From contig JAWOHX010000005.1 in assembly GCA_046484975.1 (NCBI GenBank), positions 1-7,373 of the forward strand: 7,373 nucleotides of DNA. Direction: 5' to 3'. Under the pieces are notes generated by a model, which searched no databases, was not told the DNA's origin, and worked only from the letters and a program-made list of their open reading frames with translations. Source of the stretch: JAWOHX01 sp046484975. Lineage in GTDB: Bacteria; Bacillota; Clostridia; DUPQ01. This document shows positions 1-5,527 of this stretch, piece after piece; within the stretch, counting starts at the first letter, position 1, and the number at the start of each line of letters is the position of its first letter. Made by a program: the position numbers and the translations under genes.

Positions 1-1046
1 CACCGGGCCAGGCCCGCACCATCGGCTGGCTGCTGCAGACCAAGGCCCTGATCATGATCATCTTCGCCAACATCCTGCTCGACCGCCAGGTCATCAGCCC
101 CGAGCTGATCCACCAGCAGGGTTGATTTATAGTTTTTCAGGAATCGCGAGATGGCCGGGTTCTTCGTTAAGCGAAGTCCTTTCCTGATATATGGCACGTC
201 AAAATCAAGGACAGCCACATCCCTGACCGTTTCCCCGGATTCAGAATAGTCCAGGTCAATGCCCCTCAGCCTGGCGTTCTTCATGACATAGGACTCTTCC
301 TTGCTGATGCCGATGATGTCATGGGCCGCACTGTCCAATGCAAAGGCATTTTCAGAGGCCAGAAGGAGCCCCATGTGCTTCGGAGTTCCCGCGGATGGTC
401 CCTTCCCCTCCATTGCCTTGATGGCGTCCATGAAGGTCAACGCCGGGGAAATGGCGTGGTAAATGTCGATGAGTTCATTGGCAAAGGAATCATAATCCCT
501 GCAATTGAGATGATAGACGGCCTTTTCCGTGCCAGCAACGGAGCCGAACATGTTCTTGACCCCGCCTGTGAACACCATCATCCCGTGGGTTTTCATCTTG
601 CATATGTTGATGACCAGGTCCGCTTCGGCAAGTGGCGCAAGGACCTTAAGCCTTCTTCTTCCCCTGTCAGTGGCAAAGGAGATTTCCCTGACGGACATGT
701 CCAGGTTCAGCTGAATCCCATATTTTTTGCACAAGTCTGTGAGACCGCATTTTTTATACAGTATTTTCTGGATGGCAACATTGTACGGTCCCCCGGGGCT
801 TTCCACCACCATGGGGATCCCGCCATGTTCCCTGACAATCCTTCCGATGGCGCAAGTCACCAGCGGGTGGGTCACTGCACATGAATCCGGGGAACTTGGC
901 ATCAGGAGATTGGGCTTGAGTGCGACCTTCATTCCCCTCTTGATGAACTTTTCCGCTCCCCCCAGATTATCAAAAGATTGCTTCACAGACTCCAAAACCA
1001 TGTTTTCTTCATATGCGCCGCACTTCACGATGGAAACATTCTGCAT
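1..1046 (-). CDS. DUF362 domain protein, 3' end missing or chimeric
   Basis: The product begins MQNVSIVKCGAYEE and stays open to the window edge. Family-like sequence runs for about 308 residues (down to about position 123). DUF362 hallmarks are ALKPNLL (42-48), AVTHP (57-61), VREHGG (71-76), ICKMKTHG (148-155) and TGGVKNMFGSVAG (160-172). DUF362 proteins often end in a ferredoxin-like 4Fe-4S domain and are thought to be iron-sulfur or redox related, but their reaction is poorly defined. No CxxCxxC motif is seen here, because the frame runs into the suspected foreign segment just where such a domain would be expected; the last 40 or so codons are probably not native. Two ATGs are adjacent (1049 and 1046). 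I chose the second because the upstream GAGG then sits 7 bases away, against 4 for the first. The gene lies beyond the terminator that closes the upstream operon, so it probably has its own promoter, which I could not identify. Confidence 0.85.
   Translation of the reverse strand, partial: MQNVSIVKCGAYEENMVLESVKQSFDNLGGAEKFIKRGMKVALKPNLLMPSSPDSCAVTHPLVTCAIGRIVREHGGIPMVVESPGGPYNVAIQKILYKKCGLTDLCKKYGIQLNLDMSVREISFATDRGRRRLKVLAPLAEADLVINICKMKTHGMMVFTGGVKNMFGSVAGTEKAVYHLNCRDYDSFANELIDIYHAISPALTFMDAIKAMEGKGPSAGTPKHMGLLLASENAFALDSAAHDIIGISKEESYVMKNARLRGIDLDYSESGETVRDVAVLDFDVPYIRKGLRLTKNPAISRFLKNYKSTLLVDQLGADDLAVEQDVGEDDHDQGLGLQQPADGAGLAR
3..125 (+). CDS. Fragment of a CPA2 cation/proton antiporter (broken, probably foreign sequence)
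   Basis: An open frame enters from the window edge and gives 40 residues before a TGA at 123-125. It contains GWLLQTKALIMIIFANILLD followed by RQVISPE. This resembles the C-terminal transmembrane region of CPA2 sodium or potassium/proton antiporters, where a G-W-L-x-Q-T-K-x-L segment is followed by an I-x-x-x-F-T-A helix. Here the match stops after SPE, and the expected last helix is replaced by LIHQQG and a stop. The segment is about 65% GC, against about 48% in the next 120 bases, and uses almost only G/C-ending codons, unlike its neighbours. It runs opposite to, and overlaps, the end of the DUF362 frame. I read it as a piece of another genome joined here, not a working gene. Family assignment comes from recalled motifs only. 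Confidence 0.5.
   Translation, partial: PGQARTIGWLLQTKALIMIIFANILLDRQVISPELIHQQG
105..126. other. Probable chimeric junction
   Basis: The sequence changes character within this interval. To the left, GC is about 65% and the + strand encodes an antiporter. To the right, GC is about 48% and the minus strand encodes a DUF362 protein. Both reading frames lose family-like sequence here: the antiporter after ISPE and the DUF362 protein after about FLKNYKS. No direct repeats, insertion-sequence ends or tRNA target are visible that would explain a natural insertion. An assembly or amplification artefact is the simplest reading; a real rearrangement is possible. The exact breakpoint cannot be set from this sequence alone. 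Confidence 0.5.
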
Positions 1047-1105
1047 CATGGAACCTCAAATCATTTTATTGAGTAAATTTTATTGAAGCTATATCGGGCC
1101 ATGGA

Positions 1106-1135
1106 AATAAAAAGACCCTGATGGGTCTTTTTATT
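1106..1135 (-). terminator. Intrinsic terminator after the fumarase-icd-DUF1858 operon
   Basis: A perfect 13-base-pair inverted repeat (1106-1118 with 1123-1135) surrounds a 4-base loop. The core is AAAAAGACCC and GGGTCTTTTT. The arms carry A and T runs, so it could work on both strands, but the known gene ending here is the minus-strand DUF1858 gene, whose TAA codon (1133-1131) lies inside the stem. It separates that operon from the DUF362 gene that begins 57 bases past the hairpin. Confidence 0.85.
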
Positions 1136-1331
1136 CCTCAAAATGCTGGTTCAGCTCATCAACGAGCTTGTCTGCATCCAGTCCGTGTACTGTGCATGCC
1201 TCTGCTATGCTTTCCCCTGAAGCAGAAGGACAGCCGATACAATGCATGCCGTTCTTGAAGAACACCTTCGCACTGTCCGGGTCCATTTTCAGGACATCCT
1301 GGATGACCATCTCCTTGTTCACTTTTCCCAT
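1131..1331 (-). CDS. DUF1858 domain protein (hybrid-cluster-protein-associated disulfide domain)
   Basis: A complete 66-residue soluble protein. It has the DUF1858 pattern: an N-terminal start like VNKEMVIQDVLKMDP, a phenylalanine-rich helix (AKVFFKNGM), then HCIGCPSASGESI with a C31-x-x-C34 pair, then EACTVHGLDADKLVDELN. The family is also known as the hybrid cluster protein-associated redox disulfide domain. The paired cysteines probably form a reversible disulfide or take part in electron or metal-centre chemistry; the true partner is unknown. Its ATG lies one base after the icd stop (TGA-A-ATG), and its AGGAGG site is inside the last codons of icd, so it is almost certainly co-translated with icd. 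It is the last gene before the terminator. The family call is firm; the function is not. Confidence 0.9.
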   Translation of the reverse strand: MGKVNKEMVIQDVLKMDPDSAKVFFKNGMHCIGCPSASGESIAEACTVHGLDADKLVDELNQHFEE

Positions 1332-1332
1332 T

Positions 1333-2547
1333 TCATGATTCCTCCTGTCTGATATTGTTTTTTACCGCATCAATGAATTCTTCGGTATTCAGGACCTCGG
1401 CTTTCCCGTTCTCGCACAACAGCGCAAGGTCTTTTGTCATTTTACCCGATTCTATCAGGTTCAAGCATGTTTTTTCCAGATGCGCGGCAAATGTCTCCAG
1501 CTCAGCCAAACCGTCCAACTGCGCCCTTTTGTGAAGGGCACCCGTCCATGCGAAAATGGATGCCATGGAATTCGTCGAAGTGGCTTCTCCCTTCAGATGG
1601 TTGTAGTAATGCCGCTGCACCGTTCCATGGGCAGCTTCATATTCAAAGTGTCCTTCCGGTGAAACCAGGACGCTTGTCATCATGGCAAGGCTGCCGAAAG
1701 CGTTTGCCACCATGTCTGACATCACATCCCCATCGTAGTTCTTGCATGCCCAGAGCATGCCGCCCTTTCCCTTGATAATGCGGGCCACCACATCATCGAT
1801 GAGGGTGTAGAAATATTCGATGCCGTCCTTGTTGAAGGCAAATTTATATTCATTTTCATAAATATCATTGAAAATATCCTTGAACCTGTGGTCGTAGGTT
1901 TTCGATATGGTGTCCTTCGTGGCAAACCAAAGATCCAATTTTTTGTCCAGTGCATAATTAAAACAAGAGCGTGCAAAGCCGGAGATTGATTCATCGGTGT
2001 TGTGCATGGCTTGTAGAATCCCGTTTCCTTCAAAAACATGAATCTGCTTTCTGGTCACGGAACCGTTTTCCGATGTAAAGATGAGCTCGGCCTCTCCGGG
2101 GCCCTCCACCTTGATCTCAACACCGGAATATACATCGCCATAGGCATGCCTGGCGATGACGATGGGTTTCTCCCATGATTTTACAAAGGGATGGATGTTA
2201 TTGACAAGGATGGGTTCCCGGAAGACCGTTCCGTCAAGGATGGAACGGATGGTGCCGTTGGGGCTTTTCCACATCTGCGTCAGGTTGTATTCGGCGACAC
2301 GGTCGGCATTTGGCGTGATGGTGGCGCATTTTACCCCCACCCCGTATTTTTTGATGGCCATGGCGGCATCCCTGGTCACCTGGTCTTTCGTCGCTTCCCG
2401 GTGTGCAAGGCCAAGGTCATAGTATTCCGTTTTGAGGTCAATGAAGGGCTTGAGCAGTTTCTCCTTGATCATGGACCAGATGATCCTGGTCATCTCATCC
2501 CCATCCATCTCGACAAGCGGCGTCATCATCTGTATTTTATCGGTCAT
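1333..2547 (-). CDS. icd: NADP-dependent isocitrate dehydrogenase (eukaryote-type, homodimeric class)
   Basis: Predicted to oxidise and decarboxylate isocitrate to 2-oxoglutarate with NADP in the cytoplasm, supplying 2-oxoglutarate and NADPH. The 404-residue length matches the short eukaryote-like class and not E. coli-type Icd. Visible landmarks are PLVEMDGDEMTRIIW (10-24), ITPNADRV (77-84), KSPNGTIRSIL (94-104) with substrate serine and arginine, GTVFRE (106-111), IARHAYGDVY (131-140), lysine 211 in ATKDT, metal-binding aspartates in YDGDVMSD (271-278), and RH at 312-313, where NADP-specific relatives place the phosphate-binding pair. The frame extends 14 codons further upstream to 2589, but I chose the ATG at 2547: it follows a GGGGAGG site by 5 bases, begins with the family-typical MTDKIQM, and lies one base after the fumarase beta stop. 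The gene is coupled on both sides. Confidence 0.96.
   Translation of the reverse strand: MTDKIQMMTPLVEMDGDEMTRIIWSMIKEKLLKPFIDLKTEYYDLGLAHREATKDQVTRDAAMAIKKYGVGVKCATITPNADRVAEYNLTQMWKSPNGTIRSILDGTVFREPILVNNIHPFVKSWEKPIVIARHAYGDVYSGVEIKVEGPGEAELIFTSENGSVTRKQIHVFEGNGILQAMHNTDESISGFARSCFNYALDKKLDLWFATKDTISKTYDHRFKDIFNDIYENEYKFAFNKDGIEYFYTLIDDVVARIIKGKGGMLWACKNYDGDVMSDMVANAFGSLAMMTSVLVSPEGHFEYEAAHGTVQRHYYNHLKGEATSTNSMASIFAWTGALHKRAQLDGLAELETFAAHLEKTCLNLIESGKMTKDLALLCENGKAEVLNTEEFIDAVKNNIRQEES
1341..1346 (-). promoter_or_regulatory. Ribosome binding site of the DUF1858 gene, inside icd
   Basis: On the minus strand this reads AGGAGG, 9 bases before the ATG at 1331. It is built from the icd codons just before its stop (Q-E-E), so a ribosome finishing icd covers the site. 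This supports coupled translation and fixes the start of the small gene. Confidence 0.75.
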
Positions 2548-2548
2548 A

Positions 2549-3079
2549 TCATCCTCCCCGGCGTTCGTAAAGGCTTTTTCCTTTTGCATCTATTATAACA
2601 ACAGCCGGGAAATCTTCAACAGTTATTTTCCTGAGCGCCTCCGGACCCAATTCCGGGAAAGCAATGATTTCCTGGTGTTTGACAGACCTGGAAATCAACG
2701 CCCCGCACCCTCCCGCAGCCCCGAGATACACGCATCTGTTCCTTTTCATGCTTTCGATGACCTCCCGGCTCCGAAGGCCTTTTCCGATCATCACCTTCAG
2801 TCCGTTGTCCAGCAGCAACGGGGTGTATGGATCCATCCTGCCGCTGGTGGTGGGTCCGATGGACCCGATGACATGACCGGGTTTTTCCGGGCAGGGGCCT
2901 GCGTAATATATGCCCTGTCCCCTGATGTCGAAAGGAAACCCTCCCCCGCCTTGATGGGTTTCCGCCATTCTCCTGTGGGCGGCGTCCCTGGCGACATAGA
3001 GGACACCGGATATGCGTATGATGTCCCCGGGTTTCAATGTCTCGATGATGTTGGTGAAGGGTGAGGAAATATGGATCAT
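2549..3079 (-). CDS. Class I fumarate hydratase, beta subunit (Fe-S hydro-lyase C-terminal domain)
   Basis: The C-terminal-type subunit of a two-subunit, iron-sulfur fumarase that interconverts fumarate and malate with the alpha subunit encoded just upstream. The 176-residue product shows the family's conserved blocks: LKPGDIIRISGVLYVARDAAH (15-35), IYYAGPCPEKPG (57-68), GSIGPTTSGRMDPY (72-85), MIGKGL (97-102), YLGAAGGCGAL (118-128) and VEDFPAVVIID (154-164). I chose the ATG at 3079, which overlaps the alpha stop by 4 bases (ATGA). The open frame reaches 3115, but those 12 extra residues lie inside alpha and are not family-like. Two-subunit tartrate dehydratase has the same architecture and cannot be fully excluded, but pairing with icd favours fumarase. 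Confidence 0.93.
   Translation of the reverse strand: MIHISSPFTNIIETLKPGDIIRISGVLYVARDAAHRRMAETHQGGGGFPFDIRGQGIYYAGPCPEKPGHVIGSIGPTTSGRMDPYTPLLLDNGLKVMIGKGLRSREVIESMKRNRCVYLGAAGGCGALISRSVKHQEIIAFPELGPEALRKITVEDFPAVVIIDAKGKSLYERRGG
2553..2559 (-). promoter_or_regulatory. icd: Ribosome binding site that sets the icd start
   Basis: On the minus strand this reads GGGGAGG, 5 bases before the ATG at 2547. It lies in the last codons of fumarase beta, whose TGA (2551-2549) is separated from that ATG by one base. It is the main reason to reject the longer start at 2589. Confidence 0.8.
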
Positions 3080-3918
3080 AGGACCACTTCCCCGTGGCGA
3101 AGAGAATGGCAGCACAGGGTGATGCCCACCGGCAGTCCTGCGATATGGGTGGGATAGGTTTCAATGAATACATCGAAGGCCGTACAGCTGCCCCCATACC
3201 CCCCGGGGCCGATTCCCAGCCTGTTGATCTCACCAAGCAGGAATTCCTCTAGTTTCCCGTACTCCGGGTCGGGGTTTCTTTGGCCGGGATTCCTGAACAA
3301 CGCCTTCTTGGACAGGATGCCGGCCATTTCCATGGTGCCCCCGATGCCGATGCCTATATACAGGGGTGGACAGGGGTTGGGACCTGCTTCTGACACGGTT
3401 TCAAGCACTGCCCGAATGACCCCTTCCTTTCCATCGGAAGGGGTCAGCATGTAAATCCGGCTCATGTTCTCGCTGCCGAACCCTTTCTGCATGAGACGAA
3501 GTCTAAGCGTGTCCCCCTCGACGAAGTCGGTATAAATGACCGCCGGTGTGTTGTCCCCTGTGTTGACCCTGCGAAAAGGGTCTGACACGATGGATTTCCT
3601 GAGGTAACCCTCCCGGTATCCCTGCCTTACCCCTTCGTTGATGGCATCCTGCAAAAGGCCGTCTTCAATGACAAGGCGGTTTCCCATTTCCACAAAAAAA
3701 ATCGCCATTCCCGTGTCCTGGCAGGCGGGGATGCCATCCTCCCTGGCGATTGTTGCGTTCTCCATGATCTGCCGTAAAACTTCCCTGCCTGATTGATCGG
3801 TCTCATTTCCATATGCTGTTTCATAAGAATCAATAATTTCGTTGGACAAACAAGTGGCTGTCCTTATGCATAATTCCTTTACAGCATGGATGATGGTGTT
3901 GGATGAAAGTATTCTCAT
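3076..3918 (-). CDS. Class I fumarate hydratase, alpha subunit (4Fe-4S)
   Basis: The iron-sulfur subunit of the oxygen-sensitive class I fumarase. From the chosen start the protein has 280 residues, the usual length for a separate alpha subunit. Family blocks are IPACQDTG, RRVNTGDNTPAVIY, KGFGSENMS, NPCPPLYIGIGIGGTME, IGPGGYGG and CCHSLRH. The cysteines in ACQDTG (66), NPCPP (183) and CCHSLRH (probably 270) are the expected three cluster ligands. The frame is open to an ATG at 3951, but the first 11 codons from there are the hairpin that follows the HU gene and have no ribosome binding site. The second methionine (3918) begins MRILSSNTIIHAV, like the family's N terminus. Its upstream site is weak (GAAAAG), a possible sign of low or coupled expression. 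It overlaps the beta gene by 4 bases. Confidence 0.94.
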   Translation of the reverse strand: MRILSSNTIIHAVKELCIRTATCLSNEIIDSYETAYGNETDQSGREVLRQIMENATIAREDGIPACQDTGMAIFFVEMGNRLVIEDGLLQDAINEGVRQGYREGYLRKSIVSDPFRRVNTGDNTPAVIYTDFVEGDTLRLRLMQKGFGSENMSRIYMLTPSDGKEGVIRAVLETVSEAGPNPCPPLYIGIGIGGTMEMAGILSKKALFRNPGQRNPDPEYGKLEEFLLGEINRLGIGPGGYGGSCTAFDVFIETYPTHIAGLPVGITLCCHSLRHGEVVL

Positions 3919-3921
3919 CTT

Positions 3922-3948
3922 TTCAGAAAACGAGCGATGCCGCTCGTT
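3922..3948 (-). terminator. Hairpin terminator or attenuator between HU and fumarase alpha
   Basis: On the minus strand AACGAGCG, loop GCAT, CGCTCGTT forms a perfect 8-base-pair stem (3948-3929) followed by TTC and then purines, so the T-run is short (four T's counting the stem end). It starts 4 bases past the HU stop codon and ends about 10 bases before the fumarase alpha ATG. It probably sets the 3' end of the HU message. The short T-run and the absence of a visible promoter after it suggest incomplete termination that feeds the fumarase operon. Confidence 0.65.
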
Positions 3949-3952
3949 CATG

Positions 3953-4228
3953 TTATTTATTGACTTTTTCTTTTAATGCTTTTCCCGGTTTGAACGCGGG
4001 TGCCTTCGCTGCTTTGATCTTGATCTTTTGCTTGGTGGCAGGATTGATGCCTTCCCTTGCAGCCCTGACCCTGACTTCGAAAGTGCCGAAACCGACAATG
4101 GATACCTTATCCCCTTTTACAAGGGCACCGGTCACAGCGTCTACAAATGCAGTGCATGCTTTGTCACTGTCTTTTTTGGTCAACCCTGTCATTTCGGCGA
4201 TGGCTGCTGTCAAATCTGTCTTGTTCAT
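3953..4228 (-). CDS. hup: DNA-binding protein HU
   Basis: A 91-residue histone-like protein that binds and bends DNA as a dimer in the nucleoid. The sequence begins MNKTDLTAAIAEMTGL, the standard HU N terminus. It has the central VSIVGFGTFEVRVRAAREG (42-60) and then INPATKQKIKIKAAKAPAF, which includes the beta-arm NP pair whose proline intercalates into DNA in HU/IHF proteins. The end is FKPGKALKEKVNK. Length and pattern fit HU, not IHF subunits. The start is secure: GGAGGT lies 7 bases upstream. The gene has its own promoter overlapping the end of the methyltransferase gene, and a hairpin follows directly after its stop. Confidence 0.97.
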   Translation of the reverse strand: MNKTDLTAAIAEMTGLTKKDSDKACTAFVDAVTGALVKGDKVSIVGFGTFEVRVRAAREGINPATKQKIKIKAAKAPAFKPGKALKEKVNK

Positions 4229-4235
4229 TTATATT

Positions 4236-4241
4236 ACCTCC
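4236..4241 (-). promoter_or_regulatory. hup: Strong ribosome binding site of HU
   Basis: On the minus strand this reads GGAGGT, 7 bases before the HU ATG, in an A/T-rich leader. Its strength is in keeping with an abundant protein. Confidence 0.8.
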
Positions 4242-4257
4242 ATTTAGAATTTCATAG

Positions 4258-4272
4258 TAGTATTCTATACTA
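4258..4272. repeat. 15-base inverted repeat over the HU -10 box
   Basis: TAGTAT, TCT, ATACTA is a perfect 6-base inverted repeat with a 3-base centre. It covers the predicted -10 box of HU, so it could be an operator for a dimeric regulator. It could equally be chance, as it is A/T-rich and short. It is not a terminator: the stem is weak and no T-run follows. Confidence 0.4.
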
Positions 4273-4290
4273 TTTAAAGGGGCGTATCAA
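4262..4290 (-). promoter_or_regulatory. hup: Predicted sigma-70/sigma-A promoter of HU
   Basis: On the minus strand the -35 box is TTGATA (4290-4285) and the -10 box is TAGAAT (4267-4262). The spacing is 17 bases and each box matches the consensus at 5 of 6 positions. Transcription would start near 4255, giving a leader of roughly 27 bases. The -35 box lies inside the last codons of the upstream methyltransferase gene. It is the best promoter match I found on the minus strand and the likely source of read-through into the fumarase operon. Confidence 0.7.
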
Positions 4291-5425
4291 GAGGAAATAT
4301 TCTTTCTCTTGGATTGGGTCCGAAATACTGGTAAAAGTTGCAAAGAATCATCCCATTGTATATTTTCCTCTTCTTGTCCGCATTGGTTCCAAACACTTGC
4401 TCAAAGCCCGGATAGTCGGTGATGATATACTTTGACCAGGTGTCATATTCTGAGAATTTCTTTCCCATTTCCCGGTATAAATCCGTCACGTCAGCATGGC
4501 CAAGGAGTCTTTTCCCATATGGCGGATTGCAGATGATGACACCGTAATCCTTTGTTTTTTGGATGTCTTTGACATCACATCTCCGAAACGAAACCACATC
4601 GTCCACAGCTGCTGCTTGCGCATGCAGGGCACAGTATTCCAGAGCATTCCCGTCGATGTCGCTGCCGGACAAAAGCCCAACCGGATGATCGGTCTCCAAA
4701 TCATAAGCCTCTTCATAATGCTTTTTCCAGACGGTCTCCCCGATGAAAGGCCACTTGCAGGAATCAAAGGGGCGGTTTCTCCCCGGTGCGATGTTCTTGG
4801 CCATCATGGCCGCCTCGATGACAAAGGTGCCTGAACCGCAGAACGGGTCGAGAAAGGGCTTGCTGCGGTTCCAGTAAGATATCCCAATCAGGGAGGCAGC
4901 AAGGGTCTCGCTGATGGGGGCCGTCACATTGTATCTGCGGTAACCCCTCTTGTGAAGCCCCACACCCGTGGTGTCAAGGTAGAGCCTGCACCTGTCCTTG
5001 TATATGAATGCGCTGATGGCATAGACATCCCCTGTCTCCGGCAGCCTTTCCAGGCTGTAAGCCTCACCCAGTTTCCGTGAAATGGCTTTCTTGATGATTT
5101 TCTGGCAGTCAGGGACACTGTGGAGGGCGGAGTTTATGCATGTGACGTTTACGGGATACCTTCCCTCCCCAGGGATGAATTCAGACCATTCGACGGAATG
5201 AGCGTGTTCGAAGAGTTCGTTAAAATCCCCGGCATGGAAATCAGCAGCTTCGATGTACACCCTTTCGGCTGACCTGAGCCAGATGTTGGCCTTGGGGATT
5301 GCCTCTTTCGTCCCATTGAAATTCACCCGCCCGTTTTCTGAACGCACATCTGAAAAACTTAAGTTTTTCAATTCCTCTGCCAATACAGACTCCGTTCCGA
5401 AAACACAGGTCGCTGTCAGTCTCAT
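4274..5425 (-). CDS. THUMP-domain class I SAM-dependent RNA methyltransferase (YpsC/RlmL-N family)
   Basis: Predicted to methylate a guanine N2 in 23S rRNA, like the N-terminal half of E. coli RlmL and Bacillus YpsC. The 383-residue protein starts MRLTATCVFGTESVLAEEL, followed by a THUMP RNA-binding region (about 50-155), then GVGLHKRGYR (154-163), the SAM-binding motif I DPFCGSGTFVIEAAMMAKNIAPG (193-215), the acidic motif SDIDGNAL (255-262), and the catalytic NPPYGKRL (300-307) typical of amino-group methylation. It is a single-domain-set protein without RlmL's second methyltransferase half. The open frame extends 173 codons upstream to 5944, but that part is antisense to the antiporter gene and low in family character. 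The ATG at 5425 has AGGAAAGGG just upstream and the conserved N terminus. It is divergent from the antiporter. The exact target base is inferred from the family only. Confidence 0.92.
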   Translation of the reverse strand: MRLTATCVFGTESVLAEELKNLSFSDVRSENGRVNFNGTKEAIPKANIWLRSAERVYIEAADFHAGDFNELFEHAHSVEWSEFIPGEGRYPVNVTCINSALHSVPDCQKIIKKAISRKLGEAYSLERLPETGDVYAISAFIYKDRCRLYLDTTGVGLHKRGYRRYNVTAPISETLAASLIGISYWNRSKPFLDPFCGSGTFVIEAAMMAKNIAPGRNRPFDSCKWPFIGETVWKKHYEEAYDLETDHPVGLLSGSDIDGNALEYCALHAQAAAVDDVVSFRRCDVKDIQKTKDYGVIICNPPYGKRLLGHADVTDLYREMGKKFSEYDTWSKYIITDYPGFEQVFGTNADKKRKIYNGMILCNFYQYFGPNPRERIFPLDTPL

Positions 5426-5452
5426 GTTTATCCCTTTCCTGTTTTCCAGTGT

Positions 5453-5481
5453 ATCATAAATCGATTCGTATATCTTGTATG
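5453..5481 (-). promoter_or_regulatory. Weak candidate promoter of the methyltransferase gene
   Basis: On the minus strand TATGAT (5458-5453) is a good -10 box, 27 bases before the start codon. The hexamer 17 bases further up, CATACA (5481-5476), matches the -35 consensus at only 3 of 6 positions. It is the best candidate in the 102-base divergent spacer, but it is not strong. Confidence 0.3.
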
Positions 5482-5503
5482 GCAGTTTGTTTTCTGGTAT
5501 ATT
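5475..5503 (+). promoter_or_regulatory. Candidate promoter of the antiporter gene
   Basis: TTGTAT (5475-5480) and TATATT (5498-5503) are separated by 17 bases. The -10 box matches 5 of 6 consensus positions and the -35 box 3 of 6. A GGAG sequence follows at about 5514-5517, 10 bases before the ATG at 5528. The -35 box overlaps the candidate -35 box of the divergent methyltransferase promoter. Confidence 0.4.
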
Positions 5504-5527
5504 CTTAATGAATGGAGACTGCTTCAC

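Noticed and set aside
321..1086. Overlapping + strand open frames (187 and 119 codons)
   Set aside because: They lie opposite the DUF362 gene, which has clear conserved motifs; the + strand translations look like no protein family.
1050..1105. Possible promoter for DUF362 (two TAAAAT-like boxes)
   Set aside because: No acceptable -35 hexamer lies at 16-18 bases from either box, so the A/T-rich leader alone is not enough.
2548..2589. Upstream ATG at 2589 for isocitrate dehydrogenase
   Set aside because: The extra 14 codons overlap fumarase beta, while the internal ATG at 2547 has a strong ribosome site and the family-typical start.
2432..3236. Long frames of about 200 codons on both strands over the fumarase beta region
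   Set aside because: They are alternative-frame shadows of fumarase beta and of the end of alpha; only the frame with Fe-S hydro-lyase motifs is supported.
3919..3951. Upstream ATG at 3951 for fumarase alpha
   Set aside because: It has no ribosome site, its codons are the terminator hairpin, and the added 11 residues are not found at the family's N terminus.
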